From contig CAZFWG010000013.1 in assembly GCA_964522525.1 (NCBI GenBank), positions 1 to 64,000 on the forward strand: DNA of 64,000 nucleotides. The letters run 5' to 3'. This document shows, piece after piece, positions 8,546-17,958 of this stretch (the first letter of the stretch is position 1; the number at the start of each line of letters is the position of its first letter). The DNA comes from CAYUYV01 sp964522525 (GTDB lineage: Bacteria; Pseudomonadota; Alphaproteobacteria; JAJFIK01). The notes beneath the pieces were generated by a model. That model did no database searches and was not told the origin of the DNA. It saw only the letters and a program-made list of their open reading frames with translations. Position numbers and translations under genes: made by a program.

Positions 8546-9430
8546 TCATTCCCTGCTCAAGGCCCGGAGACCCGCCTTAGTGTGCAAGAAGGTCCTTACC
8601 CGGTTCTTAGCGGTGTAATCACTCAGGAGATCATAATAGTTTTTGACAAAACTGTTAAGGGTCTTGTCCGCGCCGAAATCGTCGATTTTGAGCTTGAGCC
8701 GGTCACTGTTGAGGGTATCCATGGAAATACCCCGGCCGTGGGAGTGCCAGATCTTGGGATCATTCAAGGTATTGGCGATCATTTCCGCCCGCTCTTCCTT
8801 CATTTTCTTGGTCACCGCCAAGCCTCTGCCGGCCGTTTTCTTCCAATCCTTGAATTTATATTTAACGAGCCATTCGCGGATCAAAGTGACCGATTGCTCC
8901 CGCGCCTGCTCGATCGAATAGAGCTCCGCCGCATCGAAATTGTTGATCATGAAATTGAGTTCCGCGGTCGTGATTTCGCCCGCCGCGCTTTTCTGGACGA
9001 GTTCTTCGTACTTTTCCAGATAGCCCAGCCCCGGCACCAGATTGCCGTTCGGCCCTTCCACTTGCGGGTCGATGGGGCCCAGAACGGAAAAATAGTCCAT
9101 ATAGATGCTGTCACCGCTCATGCACAAAATGGTGCCGGCGGAATAGGCGAAATTGGGCACGATGAAATCCACCGTCCGGTAGTGCTTGCGGAAGACATCG
9201 GAAATGCGCTCCGTCACTTCCACGAAGCCGCCATTGGTTTCCAGAACCACGGCAAGGCGCCTCTTTCGCGGGGACAAGCCTTCGATCTCCCGGCGAATGG
9301 CGTCATCCAGCCCGATGATGATCGGGCTCTTGATGAACAGAACATCCGATTCGAGATGGTCCCCCAGCTCCAGATTGCACCTGTCGAGCTTCCCCTCGAC
9401 GAAACTATTCGCATCCAGACTTAACTTCAT
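8546..9430 (-). CDS. SDH-type Clp-fold serine protease
   Basis: The 294-aa protein belongs to the serine dehydrogenase proteinase-like group (ClpP/crotonase fold, related to SppA). The diagnostic core is VPNFAYSAGTILCMSGD, where Ser97 in YSAGT is the expected nucleophile. SVLGPIDPQV (about residues 115-124) follows, and an earlier strand VVLETNGGFVE (about 61-71) would form the oxyanion side. There is no signal peptide, so it is probably cytoplasmic. The C-terminal third is Lys-rich and helical (KKTAGRGLAVTKKMKEERAE). Codon use looks less GC-biased than in neighbouring genes, suggesting horizontal acquisition. It precedes a 63-aa gene in a two-gene unit and is flanked by non-coding DNA. Its substrate is unknown. 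Confidence 0.8.
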   Translation of the reverse strand: MKLSLDANSFVEGKLDRCNLELGDHLESDVLFIKSPIIIGLDDAIRREIEGLSPRKRRLAVVLETNGGFVEVTERISDVFRKHYRTVDFIVPNFAYSAGTILCMSGDSIYMDYFSVLGPIDPQVEGPNGNLVPGLGYLEKYEELVQKSAAGEITTAELNFMINNFDAAELYSIEQAREQSVTLIREWLVKYKFKDWKKTAGRGLAVTKKMKEERAEMIANTLNDPKIWHSHGRGISMDTLNSDRLKLKIDDFGADKTLNSFVKNYYDLLSDYTAKNRVRTFLHTKAGLRALSRE

Positions 9431-9781
9431 CCACGCCCCACGGGTCCATGTCTTGTTGCGTCCATGTCTCGTTCCGGCTTGCGGTGAGTGGCCCTCCCGA
9501 CAAGCCTGTTGGCACTCAAGCGCTAAGCGGGCTGCACCCCGTGATGGACATCGTCGTCGCGCCGGCGCGCTCCTCCGTACCCACTCACTTGAATGTGTTC
9601 GATATCGATCAGCATCGCCTGAGGCTATATAGCATCGATCGCCATGGATAAGTCAATCTGTATGCGGCGGGCTGAAAGGCTCTCTGGCGCCGTTTCGGTT
9701 CTGGTGGAAGCGGCTTTGATCTTGTTGCGCACCGCGCGCCAATCAGTGGCTGCGCATGATCCGAATTGATCGCATCCTGCG
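9431..9781. other. Intergenic region upstream of the protease cassette
   Basis: A 351-bp stretch without a convincing gene lies between the start of the minus-strand protease gene and the 3' end of the aldolase gene. It should hold the protease promoter. A 41-codon plus-strand frame (9644-9769) exists, but I see no ribosome-binding site, family or coding bias to support it. The base composition is more AT-rich around 9590-9660 (ttcgatatcgatc, ctatatagcatcgatcgcc). No repeats or attachment-site duplication could be identified by eye. Confidence 0.4.
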
Positions 9782-10441
9782 CTAGCCTTTGTCCTGTTGA
9801 CCGTAGGTCCGGAACTTCTCCAGTATGCGGGCCATCTCCCCATCATCGAGGACAAGACCGCCGCCAATGCTCAGGACCTGGACATATTGGGCGGCCACGG
9901 TCTCGACATCCTCGGCGAGATACAGCGCGTCTTCTATGGTGGCGCCATAGGCGACCTGGCCGTGATGGGCCATCAGACAGGCCCGTCGGTCCCTCAGGGC
10001 CGCCACGGCGCGCGCGGCCAGTTCCGCCGTGGCGAACGTGGCGTATTCGGCGCAGCGGATGTCCTCGCCTCCGGCGGCCGCGACCATATAGTGAAAGGCC
10101 GGAATGTTGCGGCGCGTGCAGCTCAACGCCGTCGCGTTCAGGGAATGGGTGTGAACGATGCCGCCGGCCTGCGGAAAGGCCCGATAGATGGCGTGGTGGA
10201 GATGCCATTCGCTGGAGGGCTTCAGGGGGCCGTCGGCGTTGCCGTCCTGTCCGACCACCACGATCTCGGATGGTGCCAGATCCTTATACGGAATACCGGA
10301 TGGCGTGATCAGCATACCCCCCGCCGCGTCGAGCCGGGCCGACATGTTGCCCGACCGCCCCGGGGACAATCCGGCCGCCGCCGCCTCTCGCGCGGCATCC
10401 ACAATGGCTCGACGTTTGGCGGCTTCATTCCGGCTGTCCAT
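9782..10441 (-). CDS. Class II aldolase/adducin family, probable 5-(methylthio)ribulose-1-phosphate aldolase
   Basis: A 219-aa zinc-dependent class II aldolase-fold protein. Ligands are visible as SSEWHLHHAIYR, VHTHSLNATAL (HxH) and the later MAHHGQVAYG; SGNMSAR near residue 30 is the phosphate-binding start of the family. The family contains L-fuculose-1-P aldolase, MtnB dehydratase and the Ald2 aldolase of the DHAP shunt. Here it follows mtnA by 4 nt in a cassette with mtnP and apt and without mtnC, mtnD or mtnW. I therefore favour cleavage of 5-(methylthio/deoxy)ribulose-1-P to DHAP and an aldehyde. MtnB remains the alternative. ATG at 10441 has GGAG about 9 nt upstream. Confidence 0.8.
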   Translation of the reverse strand: MDSRNEAAKRRAIVDAAREAAAAGLSPGRSGNMSARLDAAGGMLITPSGIPYKDLAPSEIVVVGQDGNADGPLKPSSEWHLHHAIYRAFPQAGGIVHTHSLNATALSCTRRNIPAFHYMVAAAGGEDIRCAEYATFATAELAARAVAALRDRRACLMAHHGQVAYGATIEDALYLAEDVETVAAQYVQVLSIGGGLVLDDGEMARILEKFRTYGQQDKG

Positions 10442-10445
10442 GGCA

Positions 10446-11543
10446 TCACTCCGTGTCTGCGCGCTCCGGATAAAGGGCAAGAAGGCCTTCGCGGGAAGCG
10501 GACGTCACGCCCCGCTCCGTCACCAGGGCCGTGACCAGATGGGCCGGTGTCACGTCAAAGGCATGGTTCTCGGCGACGCTGCCGGGAGAGGAAATCTGAA
10601 CCCGGACCATCTCGCCCGTCTCGGCCCGTCCCGTGATATGGGTGACCTCATCGGCGGACCGCATCTCGATGGGAATGTCCGCGCCGCTTTCCAGATCCCA
10701 GTCAATGGTGGAATAAGGCAGCGCCACATAGAAGGGCACGTCGTTGTCCCGCGCGGCCAGCGCCTTGAGATAGGTGCCGATCTTGTTGGCCACATCGCCG
10801 ATGGCCGTCGTGCGGTCCGTGCCCACGATGCACAGGTCCACATGGCCCAACTGCATGATATGGCCGCCCGCATTGTCGGCGATGATGCGGTGGGGCACAC
10901 CGTGACTGTTCAACTCCCAGGCCGTGAGGGCCGCGCCCTGATTGCGGGGCCGGGTCTCATCGACCCAGACATGGACCGGAATCCCTTCGTCATGGGCGCG
11001 GTAGATCGGCGCCAGCGCCGTGCCCCAATCGACCGTGGCGAGCCAGCCGGCATTGCAATGGGTCAGGATGCGCACGGGTCGATCGGGATGGCGCTCATGA
11101 ACCTCACGGATCAGCGCCAGGCCATGCTCCCCGATCGCCGCGCAGGTGGCGACATCGGCATCCGCCATTTCCGCTGCCTTGTCATAGGCGGCTTGCGCCC
11201 GTTCCCCATGGGGACGATTGCGCAAATGGTCAAACATTTCCATCAAGGCCCATTGCAGGTTGACCGCCGTGGGCCGGGTCTGGAGCAGAAGATCATGGGC
11301 CCGGCCCAGGGCATCATCGGACGGATCCTGGAGCGCGGCCAGGGCCATGCCATAGGCCGCCGTGAGCCCGATCAGCGGCGCCCCGCGCACCTGCATACTG
11401 ACGATCGCCTCGGCCGCCGCCTCGACACTCGTCAGCTCGGCGATCACGAATTCATGGGGCAGCCGGGTCTGATCAATGATCCGGACCGTTCGCCCATCCC
11501 CATCAAGCCAGATGGATCGGTAGTGGGTGCCGTCGACCTTCAT
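10446..11543 (-). CDS. mtnA: S-methyl-5-thioribose-1-phosphate isomerase
   Basis: MtnA converts the aldose 5-methylthioribose-1-P to the ketose ribulose-1-P in methylthioadenosine salvage; some enzymes also accept 5-deoxyribose-1-P. The 365 aa match the family length. Signatures are MQVRGAPLIGLTAAYG near residue 60, the catalytic Cys in LTHCNAGWLATVDWGTAL, and the catalytic Asp in IVGTDRTTAIGDVANKIGTY. The related eIF2B-alpha-type family is less likely because the HCNAG motif is intact. ATG at 11543 follows GAAAGGA. It lies 76 bp downstream of apt and 4 bp upstream of the aldolase gene, so the aldolase is probably translated with it. Confidence 0.93.
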   Translation of the reverse strand: MKVDGTHYRSIWLDGDGRTVRIIDQTRLPHEFVIAELTSVEAAAEAIVSMQVRGAPLIGLTAAYGMALAALQDPSDDALGRAHDLLLQTRPTAVNLQWALMEMFDHLRNRPHGERAQAAYDKAAEMADADVATCAAIGEHGLALIREVHERHPDRPVRILTHCNAGWLATVDWGTALAPIYRAHDEGIPVHVWVDETRPRNQGAALTAWELNSHGVPHRIIADNAGGHIMQLGHVDLCIVGTDRTTAIGDVANKIGTYLKALAARDNDVPFYVALPYSTIDWDLESGADIPIEMRSADEVTHITGRAETGEMVRVQISSPGSVAENHAFDVTPAHLVTALVTERGVTSASREGLLALYPERADTE

Positions 11544-11619
11544 GACACGTCCTTTCCCGTGATCTCGCCCCGCGCCGGTCCTGAGGGGCGGCGCGGGGCG
11601 GATCACCGATTGAGCCGGC

Positions 11620-12150
11620 CTATTCCCCCTCGAACTCGATCAGGGTCAGGACCGGTTTGCCGAGCGCTTCGAGGCGCTTGCGCCCGCCCAGATCGGGAAG
11701 ATCGACAATAAAGCTGCAGGACGTGACGACACCACCGAGTTTCTCGATCAGGGCGATGCCGGCCTCGGCCGTACCGCCCGTGGCCAGGAGATCATCGACG
11801 AGCAGGACTCGCTCACCACCCCCGACCGCATCGCGATGAACCTCGACGACATCGGTGCCGTATTCGAGATCATACTGGTGGGAGATCACGTCATAAGGTA
11901 GCTTTCCTTTCTTCCGTATCGGGATGAACCCGATACCCAGGCGATGGGCGATCGCGCCGCCGATGATGAAGCCCCGGGCCTCGATGCCGGCCACATGATC
12001 CACCTTCTCCGGCCGGGCCGCCTCGACGAGTTCTTCCACCGCATGGGAGAATGCCGGGCCATCGGCCAGCAACGTCGTGATGTCCCGAAACATGATGCCG
12101 GGCTTGGGGTGGTCCGGAATGGTACGTATCTTGGCCCTCAAATCGACCAT
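11620..12150 (-). CDS. apt: Adenine phosphoribosyltransferase
   Basis: APRT makes AMP from adenine and PRPP. The 176-aa protein carries the family start DLRAKIRTIPDHPKPGIMFR, the KKGKLP loop, and the PRPP motif VLLVDDLLATGGT. The enzyme is cytoplasmic and usually dimeric. Its position, 33 bp downstream of the methylthioadenosine phosphorylase gene, makes functional sense: the phosphorylase frees adenine and Apt recycles it. ATG at 12150 is the only reasonable start, preceded by GGAGAAG. Cotranscription of mtnP-apt-mtnA-aldolase is inferred from spacing. Confidence 0.95.
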   Translation of the reverse strand: MVDLRAKIRTIPDHPKPGIMFRDITTLLADGPAFSHAVEELVEAARPEKVDHVAGIEARGFIIGGAIAHRLGIGFIPIRKKGKLPYDVISHQYDLEYGTDVVEVHRDAVGGGERVLLVDDLLATGGTAEAGIALIEKLGGVVTSCSFIVDLPDLGGRKRLEALGKPVLTLIEFEGE

Positions 12151-12183
12151 GCGGTCTTCTCCTCTCGTCCTAAGCCCTAACCG

Positions 12184-13077
<894 letters not shown>

Positions 13078-13182
13078 GGATCTCTCCCGATCGTTTGTCC
13101 CACAAGCCTTAAGGCATAGCGCGGCTGGCCCGCTTGCGCAAAAAGACGCGTGTTTCGCCGGGTCAAACACAAAACCAGGCAC

Positions 13183-13217
13183 AAAAAAAGCCGGTCCCTT
13201 CAATCAGGACCGGCTTT
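13183..13217 (-). terminator. Intrinsic terminator after petABC
   Basis: An 11-bp perfect hairpin (AAAGCCGGTCC at 13187-13197 pairing with GGACCGGCTTT at 13207-13217, 9-nt loop) is followed on the minus strand by seven T residues (complement of 13183-13189). It lies 41 bp beyond the stop of the cytochrome c1 gene and isolates that operon from mtnP. Confidence 0.9.
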
Positions 13218-13257
13218 GAACTGTCATTTCACGATCACGCGCGATGGCGCGAAACAC

Positions 13258-14085
13258 TCAGTGATCCACGTCGCGCCAGACGCGCTTATAGGAGAAGTAG
13301 AGCAGCAGGGCGAAGATGGTGAGATAGATCATCACCATAAGGCCCAATCGCTTGCGTTCTTCCATTTTCGGATTGCCCGCCCATTCCAGGAACTGGGTCA
13401 CGTCATAGGCCATCTGCTCGATCGAGGCCGTCGTGCCGTCCGTGTAAGCGATCTGCTCCTCATACAGAGGTTGCGCCATGGCGAACTTCTTGCCCGGATA
13501 ATAGACGTTGTAATACTGGCCGATCGCGACTTCCTCGTCGGCCGGGGGCTCCTTGTAGCCTTGAAGGAGCGAATAGACATAGTCGGCACCGCCGTGGCGC
13601 GCCTTGGTGATCACGGACAGATCCGGCGGTAGGGCGCCGCCATTGGCCGCGCGGCCAGCATTGTCGTTCTGGTACGGATTGACAAAGGCGTCTTCCGGAC
13701 GGCCCGGACGGGTCAGGGGCTGGCCGAATTCGTCGACCTCATTGCCGAATTCATCCGGACCCGCCGGAACATTATAGCTCGACGCGATGGCCTTCACTTC
13801 TTCCTCGGAAAATTCCGGTCCGCCCTCTTCCCCCAGATTGCGGTAGCGCATCAGGTTCATGGAGTGGCAGGCCGCACAGACCTGTTGGTAGACCTGGAAG
13901 CCCCGTTGCAGGGCGGCCCGATCATAGGTTCCGAAAAAGCCCTTGAAGGACCAGCCATCTTTGGGGCCGAACCAGGGTTCATGTTCGCCCGCCGCCGCCA
14001 GGGCCTGGCCCGGTTGGCCGGCCAGGCCGAGAACGAGGGCCGCGGCGAGGCCGACGGCACGGATGCGCAAGGTCACAGCGATCAC
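13258..14085 (-). CDS. petC: Cytochrome c1 of the bc1 complex
   Basis: Cytochrome c1 carries electrons from the Rieske protein to soluble cytochrome c on the periplasmic side. The 275-aa precursor has an N-terminal signal peptide (about residues 8-31). The heme c motif is CAACH (Cys70, Cys73, His74). The distal Met lies in KKFAMAQPL, and the single C-terminal membrane helix reads LGLMVMIYLTIFALLLYFSY. The length fits separate c1 subunits; in some alphaproteobacteria c1 is fused to cytochrome b, which is not the case here. The start lies one base after the petB stop codon, and a strong terminator follows. Confidence 0.96.
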   Translation of the reverse strand: MIAVTLRIRAVGLAAALVLGLAGQPGQALAAAGEHEPWFGPKDGWSFKGFFGTYDRAALQRGFQVYQQVCAACHSMNLMRYRNLGEEGGPEFSEEEVKAIASSYNVPAGPDEFGNEVDEFGQPLTRPGRPEDAFVNPYQNDNAGRAANGGALPPDLSVITKARHGGADYVYSLLQGYKEPPADEEVAIGQYYNVYYPGKKFAMAQPLYEEQIAYTDGTTASIEQMAYDVTQFLEWAGNPKMEERKRLGLMVMIYLTIFALLLYFSYKRVWRDVDH

Positions 14086-14086
14086 G

Positions 14087-15376
14087 TCAAACCTCCTTTG
14101 AAGGTGCGGCGGCAGCCCCGTCCGGCATGGAGGACCCGCCTTTGCCCAGCACCGACGCGCTGATGCTGTCGGGCAACGGCATGGGTTTCTCCAACCACCC
14201 GACCACGGGCATGGCGATCAGGAAATAGGCGAAATAGAGCGCCGTCAGGATGGAACTGAAATTGGCAACGGACAGCCCGCCAAACACGACCTTGTCGGGC
14301 GTCTGCGCACCGGCCCAACCCAGAGCCAGGCACACGACGATGAACAGGAAGAACAGGATCCGCATCACCGGGCGATAGCGCAGGGACTTGACCGGCGAAG
14401 TGTCGAGCCAGGGCAGAAGCACCAGGATGCCGATCGAGCCGAACATGGCGAGCACGCCCAGGAGCTTGTCCGGGATAGCCCGCAGGATCGCGTAGAAGGG
14501 CAACAAGTACCATTCGGGAACGATCTCGGCCGGCGTGACCAGCGGATCCGCCGGGATGTAGTTGTCCGTATGCCCCAGAATGTCCGGCGCATAGAACACG
14601 AAATACGCGAACAGCATAACGAACAGGATCAGGGCGAACAAATCCTTGACCGTGTAGTAGGGGTGGAACGGCACCGTATCCTGGGGACCCTGCACCTCGA
14701 TCCCGGTCGGGTTGTTGTTGCCCGGCACGTGCAGCGCCCAGACATGGAGGACAACGACCCCGAAGATCACGAAGGGGATCAGATAGTGAAGGCTGAAGAA
14801 ACGGGTCAGGGTCGGGTTGTCGACGGAATATCCGCCCCACAGCCACTGCACCAGGGATTCACCGATCAGCGGAAAGGCGCTGAACAGGTTAGTGATGACC
14901 GTGGCGCCCCAGAAGCTCATCTGACCCCAGGGCAGCACATAGCCCATGAAGGCGGCCGCCATCATCAGGAGAAGGATGATCACGCCCAGGATCCAGAGCA
15001 CCTCGCGCGGCGCCTTGTAGGACCCGTAGTAGAGGCCCCGGAACATGTGAAGATAGACGGCCAGGAAGAACATGGACGCGCCCACGGCGTGGATCGGCTG
15101 GATGAGCCAGCCGAAATTCACGTCGCGCTTGATCCGCTGGACGCTTTCAAACGCCAGATCCACATCCGCCGTGTAATGCATCGCAAGGATGATGCCGGTC
15201 ACGATCTGTGTGACCAGGCAGAAGGTCAGGATGCCGCCGAACGTGTAGAAATAGTTCAGGTTCTTCGGCGTGGGAAAGTCGATGAAGCTGTCGTGCATCA
15301 ACCGCATGATCGGAAGACGCGTATCCAGCCACCGCGTGAGCCCCGACTGGGGATTGTATGTGGACTCGTGAGCCAT
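14087..15376 (-). CDS. petB: Cytochrome b of the bc1 complex
   Basis: A 429-aa integral membrane subunit that holds hemes bL and bH and the two quinone sites. Heme-ligating His pairs are visible in HAVGASMFFLAVYLHMFRG and LHYLIPFVIFGVVVLHVWALH. The Qo-site motif PEWYLLPFY (PEWY) is present, and the helix with GYVLPWGQMSFWGA follows the first His pair. Eight membrane helices are expected. The length shows a full-length cytochrome b, not the split b6/subunit IV form. I chose the ATG at 15376, 5 bp after the petA stop; a GTG three codons earlier overlaps that stop. Confidence 0.97.
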   Translation of the reverse strand: MAHESTYNPQSGLTRWLDTRLPIMRLMHDSFIDFPTPKNLNYFYTFGGILTFCLVTQIVTGIILAMHYTADVDLAFESVQRIKRDVNFGWLIQPIHAVGASMFFLAVYLHMFRGLYYGSYKAPREVLWILGVIILLLMMAAAFMGYVLPWGQMSFWGATVITNLFSAFPLIGESLVQWLWGGYSVDNPTLTRFFSLHYLIPFVIFGVVVLHVWALHVPGNNNPTGIEVQGPQDTVPFHPYYTVKDLFALILFVMLFAYFVFYAPDILGHTDNYIPADPLVTPAEIVPEWYLLPFYAILRAIPDKLLGVLAMFGSIGILVLLPWLDTSPVKSLRYRPVMRILFFLFIVVCLALGWAGAQTPDKVVFGGLSVANFSSILTALYFAYFLIAMPVVGWLEKPMPLPDSISASVLGKGGSSMPDGAAAAPSKEV

Positions 15377-15381
15377 GAATA

Positions 15382-15909
15382 TCACCCGATCCGGATGGTT
15401 GAATCGTCGAGAAATGCGTAGGGCGGAATCTCAAGGTTGCTCGGCGCCGGACCTTTGCGGATCCGCCCCGACGTATCGTAGTGGGAGCCGTGGCAGGGAC
15501 AGAACCAGCCCTTGAAATCACCGGCATCGCCAAGGGGCACGCAGCCCAGATGGGTGCAGATGCCGACCATCACGAGCCATTCCGCCTTCCCTTCCTTGTG
15601 CCGCGCGTCGTCGGCTTCCGGGTCGGGCAGCGTGTCGACATCGACATTGACCGCTTCCGCGATTTCCTTTTCCGTCCGGCGGCGGACAAAAATCGGCTTG
15701 CCCTGCCAGAGCACCTTGATCTGCTGGCCCGGCGTCATTGTCGAAAGGTCAACCTCGATGGTGGCGAGTGCACGCACCGCAGCCGAAGGGTTCATCTGGT
15801 CGATGAAGGGCCAAGCCATCAGGCCTGCACCGACGGCACCGAAAGCACCCGTTGCGATGTAAAGGAAATCGCGCCGGGTCGTTGTGTCATCATCTGTTGT
15901 AGCGGACAC
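15382..15909 (-). CDS. petA: Rieske iron-sulfur subunit of the bc1 complex
   Basis: The 175-aa subunit passes electrons from ubiquinol to cytochrome c1 through a 2Fe-2S cluster. Ligand motifs CTHLGC and CPCHGSHYD are intact. The N terminus has a twin-arginine signal anchor (TTRRDFLYIATGAFGAVGAG), in line with Tat export of a folded cluster protein. The start is GTG at 15909, with GAGGTG 6 nt upstream. It is first in the operon petA-petB-petC. Confidence 0.97.
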   Translation of the reverse strand: MSATTDDDTTTRRDFLYIATGAFGAVGAGLMAWPFIDQMNPSAAVRALATIEVDLSTMTPGQQIKVLWQGKPIFVRRRTEKEIAEAVNVDVDTLPDPEADDARHKEGKAEWLVMVGICTHLGCVPLGDAGDFKGWFCPCHGSHYDTSGRIRKGPAPSNLEIPPYAFLDDSTIRIG

Positions 15910-16296
15910 CAGTCACCTCATTTCCCAAAGTGTCATCAATCGGCCGCCGAGATCGCCGCACCAAAAGCCACCGTGCAAGAACGATCAAGTTCATACGCTC
16001 ACGCCAGCCAGCCCGATCACGGTGGATAGAATCCCTTGAGCCGGACCTTAACGACTTGACACGCTCGGGCCAAGTCATCGCTCGCCAAATCCCTCAAACC
16101 AGCGTGAATGGAGTATTGGCCCGCGTTTTTGGGCGTACCCCACACCCGCCTTGGGCATAAGCTTGCGTCTTCGCCTACTCGTGACGACTATTGATAAATG
16201 ATCTCGTAACGCGTGCCAGGGGCACGTTGCCGCAAAGCGGTGGCGGCGGCCCATGGAGGTCCAAACTATCGGGGCCGTTCTGAGGAAGCGGAAGCC
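15910..16296. other. Divergent promoter region petA / trmL
   Basis: A 387-bp gap lies between the divergent petA and trmL starts. It is expected to carry both promoters. A TTGACA hexamer occurs at 16056-16061 on the plus strand, but no good -10 box follows at 17 bp, so I do not call a promoter. Several short frames here are not supported by ribosome-binding sites or family resemblance. Confidence 0.4.
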
Positions 16297-16809
16297 ATGC
16301 GTCTGGCTCTGTACCAACCGGATATTCCGCAGAATGTGGGGGCGGTCCTGCGTCTGGGCGCCTGTCTGGATGTGCCCGTGGATGTGATCGGGCCTTGCGG
16401 GTTTCCCTTTTCGGATAAAGGTCTGCATCGGGCGGGGATGGATTATGTCGCGGATGCGGAACTCGTCCACCACGCGTCATGGGAGCGCTTCGTCGAGACC
16501 GTCGGGGAGACGAAACACCGCGTCGTCCTGATGACCACCAAAGCGGCCATCCCCCACGTCACTTTTTCTTTTCAAAAGACCGACATTCTTCTTTTCGGCC
16601 GGGAAAGCGCCGGGGTTCCCGACTTTGTGCACGCCCGCGCCGAAGCCCGGCTCGTCATCCCGATGGCATCCGGACGCCGCTCCTTGAATGTCGCGACAAG
16701 CGCCGCCATGGTGCTGGGCGAGGCGCTGCGTCAGACCGGGGGCTGGCCCGTTGCCCAGTATGCCGATCATCCGGATCAGGTTCAGTTAAGGGGAGAAACC
16801 GCGTCATGA
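16297..16809 (+). CDS. trmL: tRNA (cytidine(34)-2'-O)-methyltransferase
   Basis: TrmL is a SPOUT-class enzyme that 2'-O-methylates the wobble base of certain leucine tRNAs using SAM. The 170-aa protein begins with the family signature LYQPDIPQNVGAVLRLGACL. It carries LLFGRESAGVPDFVH and a C-terminal trefoil-knot SAM site IPMASGRRSLNVATSAAMVL. The length equals the family norm (about 155-170). ATG at 16297 follows GAGGAAG. The stop overlaps the hemF start (ATGA), so the two genes form a tight pair. Confidence 0.93.
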   Translation: MRLALYQPDIPQNVGAVLRLGACLDVPVDVIGPCGFPFSDKGLHRAGMDYVADAELVHHASWERFVETVGETKHRVVLMTTKAAIPHVTFSFQKTDILLFGRESAGVPDFVHARAEARLVIPMASGRRSLNVATSAAMVLGEALRQTGGWPVAQYADHPDQVQLRGETAS

Positions 16810-17810
16810 CCACCATCTCGACACCCGCCAGCCCCACGGCTCAGCGGATCGACCGGGCCGCGGAGGCCCAGGCGATCACCCTGCACCCGCCCCTGCTCGG
16901 GCCGGCCGCGGGCATGGAAGAACGCCAGCTCGTGGAGACACGGAAAGACCAGGCCCGCGAATGGTTCGAGGTCCTGCGCAATCGCATCTGCACTCAGTTT
17001 CAGCGCCTGGAAGATGATCTGAGCCCCCAATCGCCCCTTGCCGACATGCCGCCGGGCCGCTTCGAGCGGATCGCCTGGGACCGGCCGGACAGCGAGAACG
17101 AAGTGGGCGGCGGCGGCGGGGTCATATCGATCATGCGCGGCCGTGTGTTCGAGAAAGTGGGCGTCAATATCTCAACCGTCCATGGCCGGTTCTCCGAAGA
17201 ATTCGCGAAGAACATTCCCGGCGCCTCCGAAGACCCCCGATTCTGGGCGAGTGGGATCTCCCTCGTGGCTCATCCCCGGTCGCCTCGGGTGCCCACGGTC
17301 CACATGAACACGCGCCACATCGTCACGACCCGGGGCTGGTTCGGCGGCGGTGCGGACCTCACCCCCATGCTCGACTACCAGCGCCACGAGACTTTTCCCG
17401 ATGCGCGGGACTTCCATGCCGCCATGCGCGCGGCCTGCGATCCTTTCGACAAGGGCGCCTATCGCAAATACGCCCAATGGTGCGACGAATATTTCTACCT
17501 GCCCCACCGCAAGGAGACCCGAGGCATCGGCGGGATCTTTTACGATTATTTGAACAGCGGTGACTGGGAGCGGGATTTCCGGTTCACCCGTGTTGTCGGC
17601 GAGGCCTTCCTCCAGGTCTATCCGGTCATCGTGCGCCGCCGGATGAACGAGGCCTGGGCGCCCGAAGAACGGGAAGAACAGCGCGCGCGGCGCGGCCGCT
17701 ATGTGGAGTTCAATCTGCTCTATGACCGGGGCACCCAGTTCGGGCTCAAGACCGGCGGCAATGTGGAAGCGATCCTCATGTCCTTGCCGCCCGATGTGGC
17801 CTGGCCCTGA
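16806..17810 (+). CDS. hemF: Oxygen-dependent coproporphyrinogen III oxidase
   Basis: HemF makes protoporphyrinogen IX from coproporphyrinogen III using O2, indicating aerobic heme synthesis. The 334-aa protein shows the family core: GGGGVISIMRGRVFEKVGVN, HMNTRHIVTTRGWFGGGADL, the HRKETRGIGGIFYDYL segment, and the C-terminal GRYVEFNLLYDRGTQFGL. It is slightly longer than E. coli HemF (299) at the N terminus. ATG at 16806 overlaps the trmL stop by 4 nt. Heme supply fits the neighbouring cytochrome bc1 genes, but regulation by oxygen is not visible in the sequence. Confidence 0.96.
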   Translation: MTTISTPASPTAQRIDRAAEAQAITLHPPLLGPAAGMEERQLVETRKDQAREWFEVLRNRICTQFQRLEDDLSPQSPLADMPPGRFERIAWDRPDSENEVGGGGGVISIMRGRVFEKVGVNISTVHGRFSEEFAKNIPGASEDPRFWASGISLVAHPRSPRVPTVHMNTRHIVTTRGWFGGGADLTPMLDYQRHETFPDARDFHAAMRAACDPFDKGAYRKYAQWCDEYFYLPHRKETRGIGGIFYDYLNSGDWERDFRFTRVVGEAFLQVYPVIVRRRMNEAWAPEEREEQRARRGRYVEFNLLYDRGTQFGLKTGGNVEAILMSLPPDVAWP

Positions 17811-17958
17811 CCGGCGGCCTTGATGCGGGCTCAATCGCGGGAAAAGCTCCTCCCTGAATAGGGACGTAATCCGTGGCCTTTGCGCGATGGAAGCGCGCCC
17901 CGTATAAAGACGTCAGCCCCGAGCCGGTTCGGGTAAACGGTTAAGAACGGAGCATTCC

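Noticed and set aside
9644..9769. 41-codon plus-strand frame in the gap upstream of the SDH protease
   Set aside because: There is no ribosome-binding site, no recognised motif and no coding bias.
16051..16090. TTGACA hexamer suggesting a sigma70 promoter for trmL-hemF
   Set aside because: No acceptable -10 hexamer at 16-18 bp spacing, and it lies over 200 bp from the gene start.
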